Of a stretch of DNA of 64,000 nucleotides, positions 39,001 through 49,800 are shown one piece after another. This stretch comes from Symbiodinium kawagutii (lineage: Eukaryota > Sar > Dinophyceae > Suessiales > Symbiodiniaceae), in contig VSDK01016700.1 in assembly GCA_009767595.1 (NCBI GenBank), positions 89,242-153,241 on the forward strand, read 5' to 3'. Each line of letters opens with the position of its first letter. Position 1 is the stretch's first letter. The notes under the pieces were generated by a model. The model was given only the letters and a program-made list of their open reading frames with translations. It was not told where the DNA came from and ran no database searches. Made by a program: the position numbers and the translations under genes.

Positions 39001-41440
39001 TTCCTGGCGGTCGATGATAGGCTGGCTCTGGCCTACATCATTGCTGGTTGGGGTCCCATGGCGTCCTTATAGGTGGCCGGTTATCCCCCTGCGCCCCCGG
39101 ACTTGGCAGTGCCTCCAGGATTGGTTGCACCGTGGCGAAGGTCATGTGGTCCAAGTCTCCTCGGTTCAGGGCTTCTTCGGGCTGCCGGGGCGCACCGCCT
39201 ACGCGGCAGCGAAGCACGCGGCCATCGGGTTCTATGACTCCCTGAGGGCCGAGGTGGCCGACCGAGGCCGGGGGCTGCCACGGAGATCTCAGCGGCAGCC
39301 AGGATCGCGGCCACTGGCCCTTTAAAGGGGGAGCCAGGCCAGGAGCTTCCAGCAGTGCCCTGACCAAATGGTAGTTGTGATTCTTTCGCACATGTAGGAT
39401 CATTGGTTAAGATAGCTGGAGTTCTGGCGGGCAAGCATCAAGTTGCGGACAATGGGCTTGATGTTGGCCTTCCCCGTTGGCAGTTTAGGGCTCCAGCACC
39501 TGCTTTGATTACATAGAGGAATGAAATCGTTGCTCGTTAAAGATGTTCCCCACCTTGTGGACAGTTTTAACTAGATTGGACCGATGCTTACTTCAAGAAG
39601 ATTTATTTTGATTGGTCCTCTCTCGCTCTTGGTGAAGTGGCTTATTGTGGCTTGGTCGCTATGTGTGTTCACAGTGTTATTAGACATACTTTTGGTATGC
39701 GTTTGTTTCCCTTGTTCGGATGGAGTGTTGCTGGGATCCTGCAACTGAAAATTGGATGATCAGAGCTTCAGTAAGGATGGAAACTATCTCCGCATAACAT
39801 GTGTAAGAGCAAAAATGCTTTGCCTGAGCTGACAGTGGTAGTAAGATGTAGTAAGACATTTTCTCACATGCCATCGATTAGCTGACTAACCTAAAAGCCA
39901 TGATGAACCGTACTGGGGTTGTCCATAAATGTATCCCTTGGTTCCCCATCAAAACTGATCACTTAGAACTGGTTAGGGGTCCCACCATTTGTGGATACGC
40001 ATGCCTAAATCGACTTGTACCAATCTTACTTGCTGCCCTGGGCCACCCCAAGGCAAAATGTGTCGGATCTCGACACTTCCCGACGAAAGCAGGGTTAAAG
40101 CCAAGCACAATTGATCATTGACCAATCATGATTGATCATTGCCTTAAACATAACCCGTCTTAGCTACTATCGGCGACTAATATCAACAAGCAATCAATCA
40201 TCAATTACAATCATCAGCAATCATCGCGAACCATCATGACTAACCATCATAATTAACCATCATGACTAACCATCATGACTAACCATCATGACTAACCATC
40301 ATGACTAACCATCATGACTTACCATCAATGGTCACTCATCACCCTTAAGCACCATTAACCACTAGCAATGGTTCATGGCCCACCTTTAACCCACCAGCTT
40401 CCAGCATTTTCGGCCGCAGAGGCGTCTCAGTGACCTGTGTTTGCCCTGGGCAGCTTGGTATGTCTCCATGGTCCGTGGTCCAAGCGCTTGCGGAGATGAC
40501 CATGGGTCAATATTAATCAACCAACTAATGGAGGATTTACCAACAATAATAAGGGAAAACCATGGTTAATGATAGGGGAACCAGGGGGACTAAGGGTTTT
40601 GACCCACTGCCAGATGACCAGGGGAAGATTCCAACCTCGGCGATGCGGGTCAGAACCAACCATCTCAATGGGTCGGATGTTTCAGGGCGGTGGAGATCAT
40701 GGTCGGTTGAACTGGTGGTCATCAACCACAGGCTGGGCGATAGATGCTGAGTGAAGATTCCAATGAAGACTAGTTGTGAATCATTCATGGGATGTTCACC
40801 GCATGCAGCCACAGCAAAGTGATCAGCCTGCGAACTGGTCCGTTGTCTAATGATGATGACGTGGTGGTAATGGCGCTGCCGATCTTTGTCGCAACAGGAA
40901 CAAGAGACCCATTCTTCGGACTTGCTACGGTCTTATTGCTCAATATTTTGAGTTTTCAACTGCAGAGTGGCACTCCCCAGGCAACTTAGGTTTTAAGCAC
41001 GTTAACTGCAATTTATGGTAGATATAACTTCGGTGGATTGTAAACCACTCTGTGGGGTATGACCTGCGGCTTTAAAGCTACAGGCACCTGGGACTTGTTG
41101 TCGCCACCATAGGTTTGAACTGCAGATTTTGAACGACCCTCCCGAAACTCATAGATGGACAAACCATAAACTCCCATGATCTCTCCAGAACTTTTGCGGC
41201 AAAAAAAACTGGGTGCTGTCCGCTGCCCAATGGCCCTCCAGCCCGGCTGGGTGGGGCCACAGCACCCAGGTACATAGCAACCGGGCACAGCGAAAATGCT
41301 GCGAGAGGCGAAGGTGTGAAGTATCCAGAAGGTCACACCAGCATCTTGCTCTCGAAACCCGCCTTCCGCAGAAGGGTGTGGCAGAAGCGGTAGCGAAGGT
41401 TGACAAACCAACTCTTTGCATGCAGGGGTTCGTTACTTGA
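33007..41440 (+). CDS. Short-chain dehydrogenase/reductase, DHRS7-like, multi-exon
   Basis: Exons joining in phase: 33007-33155, 33726-33754, 34056-34121, 34942-34968, 36251-36316, 37343-37434, 38036-38156, 39119-39266, 40422-40457, 41242-41269, 41329-41398 and possibly 41426-41440 with a stop. The protein has the Rossmann motif T-G-A-S-G-G-F-G, then L-I-L-S-A-R-R, the P-L-D-L strand, I-N-N-G-G, the catalytic serine in V-S-S-V-Q-G, Y-A-A-A-K, and V-C-P-G. This is the full order of a classical SDR of the DHRS7/DHRS7B type, which uses NAD(P)(H). Substrate cannot be told. The A-R-R after the second strand suggests NADP(H) preference (family knowledge). Donors are mixed: GT at 36316, 40457, 41269 and 41398; GC at 33155, 33754, 34121, 34968 and 39266; apparent GA at 37434 and 38156. 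The first exon (alanine/glutamine-rich) and the last two are less certain. Introns carry several inverted-repeat elements. Confidence 0.83.
33176..33256 (+). repeat. CCATGGATGTTATTGGA repeats
   Basis: Three copies, the middle one changed to AATAGATGTTATTGGA, just after reductase exon 33007-33155. Flanked by TTCCCATGGAT. Confidence 0.75.
33561..33683 (+). mobile_element. Copy of the introner-like inverted-repeat family
   Basis: Left end TTTACCCTGCGGCAAACTAA, right end TCGTTTAGAAGAGGGTAC. These are inverted versions of each other with a few changes. It lies in the first intron of the reductase gene. Confidence 0.55.
33851..33972 (+). mobile_element. Second copy of the introner-like family in the reductase gene
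   Basis: Left TTACCCTCCCGTAAACAAAC and right CTAGTTTACAAGAGGGTAA are inverted repeats, each followed inward by CCTGGCAATGGA or its complement. It lies in the intron between 33754 and 34056. Confidence 0.65.
34178..34295 (+). mobile_element. MITE-like inverted repeat, family 'ATTAATAAACCCC'
   Basis: Begins GGATTAATAAACCCTAGGTT and ends AACCAGGGGTTTGTTAATCC, an almost perfect inverted repeat around a centre containing TTACCATTCTAATGG. Inside a reductase intron. Confidence 0.7.
34533..34615 (+). repeat. Direct repeat of about 30 bases
   Basis: TGGCAAATTCCAGTGCTTGC plus TGAT occurs twice about 40 bases apart, in a reductase intron. Confidence 0.85.
37135..37285 (+). repeat. CAACCATCACCAAC-type degenerate tandem repeat
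   Basis: Units of CCAACCATCA/CCATAACCAA occupy the intron just before reductase exon 37343. Confidence 0.8.
38226..38358 (+). mobile_element. Second copy of the 'ATTAATAAACCCC' MITE
   Basis: The inverted repeats here extend further out: TGGCTACCCCGGATTAATAA against TTATTAATCCTGGGTAGCCA. The centre is about 90% like the copy at 34178. Also inside a reductase intron. Confidence 0.72.
40229..40325 (+). repeat. 13-bp tandem repeat AACCATCATGACT
   Basis: About seven copies in a row with few changes. In the intron between reductase exons 39119-39266 and 40422-40457. Confidence 0.85.
40503..40605 (+). mobile_element. TGGGTCAA-ended short element, copy 4
   Basis: TGGGTCAATATTAATCAACC ... AGGGTTTTGACCCA. 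It lies in the intron downstream of the reductase exon ending at 40457. Confidence 0.65.
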
Positions 41441-42004
41441 ATAAGTTTGTTGTGGTGCGATGATTTTGATGGTCCTGCATGGTTCGGCCAGTGGAAAGAA
41501 CAACATGTTTTCCTTGGTTGCGTGGCGGAACTGCTATGTAATGATTGCAGGCCCAGCTAGACGGATGCAGGGATGAGGGACGAGGAGCATATGCTGCACA
41601 GATTTACAGATGGTTACATCTTTGTGTTTATGCAATTCATGCATGTGATTTGCTGCCCCTTGCTTGTTGGTTTCCATGTCGGCCACTGGGGGGACAAGAT
41701 GTTCCAGTACATGGGTCAAACCATCAATGGTTGGATGAGGCAATTAGTGGAGACCAGTTTCCAAGTCAATTTTCAAACGTATCGAGTCCAGGATTCGACC
41801 AGGGAAGTTCTTCTAGTGAAAAGTATGAGCACTCCAAGTCTATGGAGCGCCAAGTTGCAAGAGAAAGGAATCGAATTGACCCCATCCATTCATATCTATA
41901 TATGATATATATTTATCTTTATGCATTTATGTATTTGCTTATTTATCTATTTAATTGTATGTTCATACATCTATTTACACATCGTCACATAGTCAACTGT
42001 CTCA

Positions 42005-42012
42005 AGGAGCCC
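42005..42012 (+). promoter_or_regulatory. Gap between possible spliced-leader relict and start codon
   Basis: The relict candidate itself is 41999-42006 (GTCTCAAG). The next 34 bases up to the ATG at 42041 would be the former 5' leader if the gene is a retrocopy. The match is only 7 of 8 bases and could be chance. Confidence 0.15.
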
Positions 42013-42040
42013 GTCTCGGATCGTTTCGCCTGCCCTGATC

Positions 42041-43069
42041 ATGGAAGTGGCCTGCCTCAACGGTGCTTCTGTCGCAGTGGAGCCCTGGGAGAGCCTGCAG
42101 GAAGCCAAAGTGAAAGTGGCCAAGGCACTCGGAGCTTTCCCTGAGGCTGTGCAGATCAGCTGTGGAGGACAGATTCTGAGTGGAGAGACCCTTGGGACCT
42201 TGGAAAAATGCTTAGAGAAGTTGAAGAAGGAGACAGCTGAGGACGTTAAGGATACAGTTGAAGACTTTGAAGATGGCAATTGCCATCCACCTCTGTTTGG
42301 TGTCGTAGACCAAATGCGCAGAGAACTTGCGAGGCATTTGCATTACTTTGAACCTGAGATAGTGGCCACTCAGAAGCAACTAGCAAAAATGGAGAAGAAG
42401 AAGGCCGAGTTGGCACAGAAGCAGGAGGGGCTGTGCCGTTTCGGATATCATTCTTGTTCTGCTGAGGTTCTGAAAATCGAGCTGCGCTTGAAAGGCGGCA
42501 ATTTGTCATTACAGGAGGAGAAAGCATTGGTGTCTCGTCTTTCAAAATTCCAACGTTGGTCGAAGATGGAAATTGAATTGGACCAGGAGTATGACAAACT
42601 TCGCATGCTCCAACGTGACCTACGCAAGAAGATCTCAGCCGGGAGGGATGAGCTGCACACGGCTTTGAAGAGCCAAGACGCTGAACCAGATGCGCTTCTT
42701 GCGGAGTTTGATGGTCTTGTACGGGCTCGCGAACCTGAACATTTTCGTTTTGGGTACACCACGGGCTACGAGTACTATGACCCTCAGCTGAAACTTATGT
42801 TCAGTGAGATTGCTTCTGGCAAGACTGCGCCGGAGTTGAAGGATTCGGTCCCTAGACTTCTGCGTAGAGAAGCATGGAGCAATGCCAAGAAGTCTTGGAA
42901 GTACAGCCGAAAAGCACCGCCTGCAGAGGAATTTGATGAGCGAAAGGGCAGGACTGCATGGAGCAAGTGCGGTCGCCAGAGACAACGAGGCTATCGACGC
43001 GTGCTTCACCGAGATGTTCGCAATCAGCTTCAAGAGTACTCGTTGGAAGTGAGCGGGCTCAAAAATTGA
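42041..43069 (+). CDS. Intronless 342-aa protein with ubiquitin-like N-terminus and coiled coils
   Basis: A single uninterrupted frame runs from ATG at 42041 to TGA at 43067-43069, exceptional in a window where most exons are under 200 bases. Residues about 1-52 read as a beta-grasp/ubiquitin-like segment: alternating hydrophobics, S-L-Q-E-A-K, a central A-L-G-x-x-P-E and G-G-Q-I-L. Residues 90-130 and 165-215 are K/E/L-rich and probably coiled coils. The C-terminus is basic and aromatic. The same N-terminal pattern precedes many unrelated dinoflagellate proteins, from memory. About 35 bases upstream, 41999-42006 (GTCTCAAG) differs at one base from GGCTCAAG, the 3' end of the dinoflagellate spliced leader, which would fit a retroposed mRNA copy. 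That is weak evidence. Function unknown. Confidence 0.8.
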   Translation: MEVACLNGASVAVEPWESLQEAKVKVAKALGAFPEAVQISCGGQILSGETLGTLEKCLEKLKKETAEDVKDTVEDFEDGNCHPPLFGVVDQMRRELARHLHYFEPEIVATQKQLAKMEKKKAELAQKQEGLCRFGYHSCSAEVLKIELRLKGGNLSLQEEKALVSRLSKFQRWSKMEIELDQEYDKLRMLQRDLRKKISAGRDELHTALKSQDAEPDALLAEFDGLVRAREPEHFRFGYTTGYEYYDPQLKLMFSEIASGKTAPELKDSVPRLLRREAWSNAKKSWKYSRKAPPAEEFDERKGRTAWSKCGRQRQRGYRRVLHRDVRNQLQEYSLEVSGLKN

Positions 43070-43260
43070 GACCCTGAAAAGCCAGCTGATCGTTCCATGA
43101 CCTGCATCGTGTACAGTGTACAGCCCGGGACTAAACGCTATGGCTAGAAGAGTTCCTTAAATTGGAATTGTTCGAACTGGAAAGTGAAAACATGCCAGTC
43201 AAGGACTGTTTCGATTTCTCACCATTTCCCCCCAAATCATCCTTTGCCAACCATTTCTAG

Positions 43261-43441
43261 CGGTAAGCCCACCATTTTTGGGGTCCGCTATGGCGAAGCC
43301 GCCACATTGGAAGCTGTGAAGCTCTGCGTGTCACAGCTGCGCCGAGGCAAAGGTGTCCAGCCCGAAGTCCTTGCGCCCGAAGTTCTGAAAGGCACACGAG
43401 TTGGCCATCAGTTGATCCTGCGCCATCGAGATATACCGCTT
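43261..43441 (+). CDS. Internal exon of an unrecognised plus-strand gene
   Basis: A clean tttctag acceptor precedes a 60-codon open segment that ends at a gtggta donor. The translation is well balanced (G-V-R-Y-G-E-A-A-T, L-E-A-V-K-L, Q-L-R-R-G-K-G, R-V-G-H-Q-L-I-L-R) and looks like a compact alpha/beta fragment, but I do not recognise the family. It lies between the intronless gene ending at 43069 and the 3' end of the minus-strand giant gene at 43699, so it is either a lone exon or part of a gene whose other exons I missed. Confidence 0.45.
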
Positions 43442-43698
43442 GTGGTAGCTAAATCTAGGGAATCCATCATCCACTATTGGGTGATGAGGATATTTCATAG
43501 CTATCCCTGTCAGTCCAACCCCAAGGTTAAACGTTGTCGTTTCATCAACCCCATGTCGTTACTTAACCCCATGGGTTCACTGCCAGGGACTATAGATGTA
43601 TATGGGGCCATTCTACCCTCTCGATCTCAGCAACAGCACGAGCAACAGCAGCAGCCACGTCTACACTGAAGACAACTCTAAGTGCGCCACCTCAGTTT

Positions 43699-46600
43699 TT
43701 ACCGCAGTGCCCGTTGCCGGTTGACTTCGTTGAGTCTACGCATATGATTTTTCATAGCTAGAAATCGGAAAGGAGCTTTCTTTGAAATGCTCTTCGCTAG
43801 ATCCCTTCGGTCACTCAGTTGGCAAATACCTTGGATGCCGATAGCACTACTTAGTAGCTGGTCAATTAATTGACCTCCTGCCACATGATTTCATCAACTA
43901 AGTGCCATCCAAAGACGTTTGCACCATTTCATTTGATCCTCATCTATAAAAGTGTGTTCAAATCTGATGTTGTAGCCTGAGCTGCGCATGTGCACACACC
44001 AAGATCATCGGCAGGGCATGTACACGTGCGTATGCAACTTGTTTTTATTCTGAGATCTAAGGGACGTCGCTTGAGTTGGTCTCGCAACTGATGAGCAAAT
44101 GCCTGATCAGAGCAATGCACTTGATCATCCAGAATCAGTTTTTTGTTGATTGGCTGGCTGCATGTTATGTAGCCTAGGCGCGTGCATTTTTGGCTTAACA
44201 AGCCAGTGCATCAAATTGTGCCTGCCACACCATTGTGAAAATCAAACCCTGGTTGAATTAATGGAGTAAAAGATTCAACAAATTTGAACACACATCAGCC
44301 CCAACCTTTGAGACAACTTTGTCAAGAGTTTGTGCGTCCTCAAGAACTGCATGCCATGGGCATAGATTTTTTCAGCCGCATCGATCGACCTGATAAAATC
44401 TCACGATGATTAATGATATGGCTGGCACAAATGTTGCTGCTTGTGCGCATTGCTTGGCATTAGCTGGTTGACCAAGCCCAGTGACAGGTACCTCCCAGAG
44501 CTCTCCATTGCACAGAAGAATCGGTTGAGTGCATCCCTCAGATCTTGGGGGACTAGCCAGGTGGATTAGATCACCGAAATGCTGTTCAACTTCAATGATG
44601 TTGCCAATTGGTTAAATCATCCAAGCGTCATGCAAACTGCGGATGGTGCCAGCATATCATGTTCTGGCCATTCTCTAGCAACTTCTGAATCAAGCCATGA
44701 CCCCACAACACGGCCAGGAGGGACTCGACGGGTAATGCTAATGTTCAAGCATGATGACAACCATGCACACACACATCGTGCATTGTGGCCCTTGCACGAC
44801 ATGTATGCACCTGACATTTTGCTCCATACCTGATCAAGTGGCAAAGCCGGCTGATACAAACGCACCCTATCCCCATAGAGTACATTGAGGGGGCAAACAA
44901 TAAAACACAACTAATTTCCACCAAAGGTCCATGGATTCTCTGAACATTGGCTGGCTGCATTTGACTCGGTTTTCCCTGCACCATTTTTTGAAATCACGGT
45001 AAGCTGTTGCTAGAGTTTGGTTCAACGACAAAGCATCCGGATCTCCAAAAAATCCAAGGTCGGCCAAAAGAAGCCTGAAGTGCAGGAAGCAATGTGAACA
45101 AGAAACAATAACCATGTTGTCACTTCAGAATTTACAATTCACCATCATGGAACCAAGTGACAATGACCCACCATTGGCTGTGCTCACCAATCCCAAATTC
45201 AGATTATGAAGACTGCAGTGGCGAATCAGTCCATGATTGAAGTGAGGGAGGAGTAGCAAAGGACCTGAGATGGTGTGTGCACATGGCACTTTCAACTTTC
45301 AACGCTGAGGTTTTCGATTCAATGCGACACACTTCTGGAGGCAAGCTGCTGGCAGTGGACGGAGATACCATGTGAGCCAAGAATTGGGTTCTTGACAACT
45401 CGGTACTAGCCCACTCAGGTTCATCCCGTAGATCCAACAAGTTGCATGATTCTTCCCCAGGGCGCTTGGTAACGTCACACCTCCAGCAGAAATTGTGCAT
45501 ACGCCAATTCCTTTGAAGATCAAATGCATAAACATGCCACTCCCAATCACCCCGAAGCTCACTCACAGCGAATCGGTAAGTGGATCCGTTGATGGAAATC
45601 CCGTTGTAGCATGACTCCAGCGATCGAACAATGCGGCCAAACAGAGGATTAAGAGACTCCGCACCCAAGCAATGATCCACTTCCATGGAAAATAAAAGCC
45701 ATCGGCTCATCCGTGAAGACTTTGGACACCATAGAACGATGTTCAAAAAGTATGCCAGAATCTTGGAACCAGCTGGGGAATACTTGGCAGCATCCCCATA
45801 TAGCCCTAGAGGCCAATGGTCAGAATTTGGTGATATGTTTTTCCATGGGCAATCAAACTCCCGTGCATGTCGCCAATATTTCTCGACTGCTTGATCCTCG
45901 ACTACAAGTCCCAGATCACCAACTAGGTATTCAAGGATATCCTTCGGCATGAACAGAGGGATATTCATCGTAGTTTTCGTGAAATCATCACCAGAAAGCT
46001 TCTCCTTGACAGTGACCTCCACCATTTCGGGTACCTTGGAGAGCATCATAATGATTTCAACTCTAAACTGTTAGTTGAACCAACTCATGGCTGATTTTCA
46101 GAATTGAGTACTGATAAGAATGTTGAATTGAGTGTCCACTTTGCAACGGAAAACACGGCGGAAGTCCCTTTGACGATTGAATTCGCTGAATCCCCCGAGC
46201 TTGTTGACAATCTTCGGCAGACCAGAAGGTGTATCCTGGCGAGATGCATTTGGCAATTTGATCCAACGTTGCATTCGGCGCCAGTTATGATGATAATCCT
46301 TTGGTCCTCAACCCTCAATCCTAAAACCAGTCACCCCTCAATCCTGAAACCGGTCACTGCACATGCGTGCCTTGACGCAGGCTTTGAGGTCTCGCATTTT
46401 TTCTGCCAGTGAGGCCTGGGCAGTAGTCAAGACATGTGGGGCTACACCTGTCGAATTTCAAAATGGGGCCCCAACACCATTGGCGACAGCATCCAGGATG
46501 GTGGACACTTGGTGTTGACGGTCCTCTTCATTGGAATCATCACATCCACCTGCGAAGGGGGTCAAGAGTCAGTCTATGATGATAATCTATTTTCCCATTA

Positions 46601-46832
46601 ATGGTGTATATCATCGATCATCCTGAAGCAGCAAAAACTCTTCTGCATGTAGCAGCACCCAGCTAGATTTGTCAACCGGCCAGCAGTGCAACTCAATGAT
46701 CCCCTATGATTGCACTTGCAAGTCTAAATTTGAAATACTTGAGATTTCGGTAGCAGCATTTCAGCTAGCCACGCGTTTCATCCAAAAAGCTCACATCTCG
46801 AGCCAGGCAATGCAATGACCTGGGCAATTTGC
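43699..46832 (-). CDS. Transposase-like C-terminal module of the giant gene
   Basis: Exons: 46795-46832, 46478-46549, 46363-46415, 46112-46298, 45266-46060 (265 codons), 45188-45212, 44922-45074, 44739-44790, 44473-44543, 44306-44389, 44174-44221, 43917-43963 and 43699-43813 (stop). The largest has W-P-L-G-L-Y-G-D-A-A near its middle, then G-D-W-E-W and a C-W-R-C pair. Next come S-L-H-N-L-N-L-G-L, G-F-F-G-D-P-D, K-C-S-Q-P-M-F, L-V-K-P-K-M-H and D-E-D-Q. In Tnp2/CACTA-like and KDZ-like DDE transposases, an L-x-x-D motif is followed by a cysteine pair and a histidine motif in a similar way, so a DDE/RNase H-like fold is suggested. I recognise the same string of motifs from predicted suessialean proteins, unverified. 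Two extra micro-exons near 46640-46700 would bridge 46795 to 46549 in phase. Confidence 0.6.
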
Positions 46833-49800
46833 CTGGGTCTAAGAGATGAGAGCATGAACTGACAGCCATTCATTGTGATCACCCACAGAAAGACACTTAT
46901 ATAGAACTATGATTGATCAGACTATGTTGCAACCGGATATTCGTATGATTGTTTTTCAATTGACTAAACTTGGGTGATCCACGAAAGAAACGATCCTATG
47001 GCTCTATGATTCCTCAAGCTGTTTCCGCTTCTTGCCAGTCAGTGGTGCCATGGATTCATCAGCTTTGTCGATTGCTTCACTTGCTTCGGTGGAAAGCTTT
47101 TCCAAATCTGCGTAGTCCTGGTAAAACAAGTTGACACCTAATGCAAACAATTGACATATATATATATATATATATACATGTTGCACATAACCAATCAGCA
47201 GAAGCGAGAAGAAAGATGCAAATAGCATCTCGCCTTCGCCCCACGTTCCAAGGCAGTCTGAAGCCGGCCACGTTTGTCAGACAAGGACCGAACCACCTTG
47301 TCAATGTCCCTGTCGATCGCATCTTTGACTGCACCAGACCTAATTAGGCAACCAATGCGCTCTCGTTTATGGGGAAAGATTTCAAAATCGGGCTACCGAC
47401 CATTTGGTACTAGCTTTGTGTTCGTTGAAGCTTTTGATCTTTCTTGTCAGATTGCCAAGTACCTGCAAGTATCATCATGATCCATGATCTAGAAATTGAA
47501 CACATACATACAGCAACACACACATATATATATATACCTAGGGAAACAAAAACCTTTGAAATCGTAGGCCCACTGCAAAAAACCAGGGTTTTGACAGAAA
47601 ACCCGGGGTTTTGGATTTCCAGAATTTCAGAATTTCACTTGAATTTTTGAAAATGATATCTCAACACGTTGGGTTGTCCCATTTATGTCACCAAGGCAGC
47701 AACTAACCAACAATAGCCTAGGGACCGGACCATGAAAAAACCCGACTTTTTTTTACGGGTTCCCACGGGTTAATTATGGGTTTCCAACGGGTAAATTACA
47801 GGTTTTCAAAAGACGGGTTTTTGACATATTTCCCAAAATACGGGTTTTGTTCGGCTTAAATACGGGTTTTGATCGGGATAAAGTTGGGATCCCCTTGTTT
47901 TGACAAATTCAAAGTTGAAAAAACTCTAATAGTCTCTATTGTTCCACTTTGTGGCATATGTTGACCAAACAAGATGCCTAAAATCCACCATGCAACAGGC
48001 TATAAACCCGTCTAGGTTGTCAAAACACAGGTTTTTAGCAAAAAAACCATATTTTGACAAAGAACCCAGGGTTTTGACAAAATTTGCTGAAAACCCGGGG
48101 TTTTGGGAAAGAACCGATGATTTTAGAGGTTCTAGCTTCGCTAGGTATATATATTTATTTGTACATGTACATGTACATGTGCTTCAGCCTTCTGGGAAGC
48201 TTTGACTATCTCTTTGTTCTTCTCTTTTTCGGGATCTTCTTCGTTCTTGCCTTTCTTATTTTTGCTCTTCTTCTTCTTCTTGTTCTTCTTGCTTTTGTTT
48301 TCCTTTCCTTTCTTCTTTTCCTTCTTTTCGTTCTTTTTCTTGGAGTCTTCGCTTTCAGAATCACTGCTGGCAGACGAACAGCGGTCGGTGTGACGGAACA
48401 AATCAGTAATCTGTTGCTCTTCTTCTTGAACTTCCGAGTCCTCGACCAAAATGAGATACTGCTTCAGGCCTGCAGAGGCCAGTTGGTTCATAAAAAAAAG
48501 ATAAAGAATTGCCACTTATGTACATGTATACATATATATATATATATATTGGATACTGCCAACTGAGCGTTGAGCGGCATGATCAGTCGCCTGGCAGTTC
48601 GGGATGGTCACGAATTTCTGAAGTAGCCAACTCTTCATGATCCTGCTTCCTTTGAATAACAGCATCCGCTACGTCTGGATCAGCAAAGTGTTCAACCATC
48701 ATCTTCCGAGTCAACCACTTGCGAACTCCCCTTTGTACTCCCCGGGACTTGTTGATCACTTCTTTCCAAATCAACCCATTCTTCCATTTGCCCCCTGTTT
48801 TGAAGAAATCCTCAATCAGGGTTTGCTGCTGCGCTGCACCTAAGTGCGAGCAGATCGGAATAAAAACAAATTAGTTAATCATGAACTAAGACAAAGGCAG
48901 TACTTGAACCTCTTTGCCAAATCCTTGATTTCCTCCGGTGTATTCCGACCTCAATAAAAATGATGAGCATCATGAAGGTTGGAAACTAAACTGTACACCT
49001 ATGAGAAGCTGACTCTGGATTGATCGCCAATACCGCATGTACATCTTGTGGGCAATCTTTTTCTTTTCTTCTTCAGTAGCCTTTGTTTCTTCATCTTTGT
49101 TGTTCTCTTTGTTCTCATCTTTGTCTTTGCTTTCAGTGTTTGGATCAACAGCAGCTGTAGGCTTCTTTGACTTCTTTGGGGATTTTTTTGGAGAAGCTTC
49201 AACCTGAACTATCGGTTGGGCAGCAGGCCGAACAGACTTTGCTTTGGCCTTAGCTTTGGCCTTGGCTCCAGGAGCACCTGTGGATCGAACACTGCGAGAC
49301 TTTGCCTTCGCCTTAGGGGTCTTTGGAGCAACCTTGTCAGTGGATGAACCTGGTGGAACTTTCTTCATGGCCATCGACTTTGCAGCTGTACAACGGCTAG
49401 CAGGCTTTTTCATTGGCTCTTTAGCTGATGACTTGGAACCAATTTCTTGATCAGTAGTACTGCAACGGTTGTAGCAAGCCCGGTCGATAGTATTGCCAGC
49501 TGCACTTGAAGAGGAGGTCACAGTTTCAGCTGAGAATGGCCCCTTACCAGTTCCTGAACTCTTTCTTCTCAACCTGTGGATGGGGGTCTTTGGGTCGTCA
49601 GCATCTTTTGCCTTTTCGCCTCGACAAATGATTTACGGTTTCAAGTGATTAATCCAAAAACTGTTAAAGCGCTACAAGGTTCTGACGACAATCATGACCA
49701 GCCTGTTTTCTCAGCAGTTTGAGCAGGCCTCAGTAAGTGTCTAGATGTTAAAGCTAACTATTGGTGGATATGATTGAGGCATTGGCGTGGATCTCCTGGG

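Noticed and set aside
40229..40325. CRISPR-like array
   Set aside because: Units are contiguous 13-mers with no unique spacers, and the DNA is eukaryotic.
41573..41905. 110-codon plus-strand frame before the intronless gene
   Set aside because: Composition is uneven, it ends in TA-rich sequence, and it did not match the reductase C-terminus.
49244..49450. Plus-strand alanine-rich frame
   Set aside because: It is the complement of the A-K repeat exon of the giant gene.
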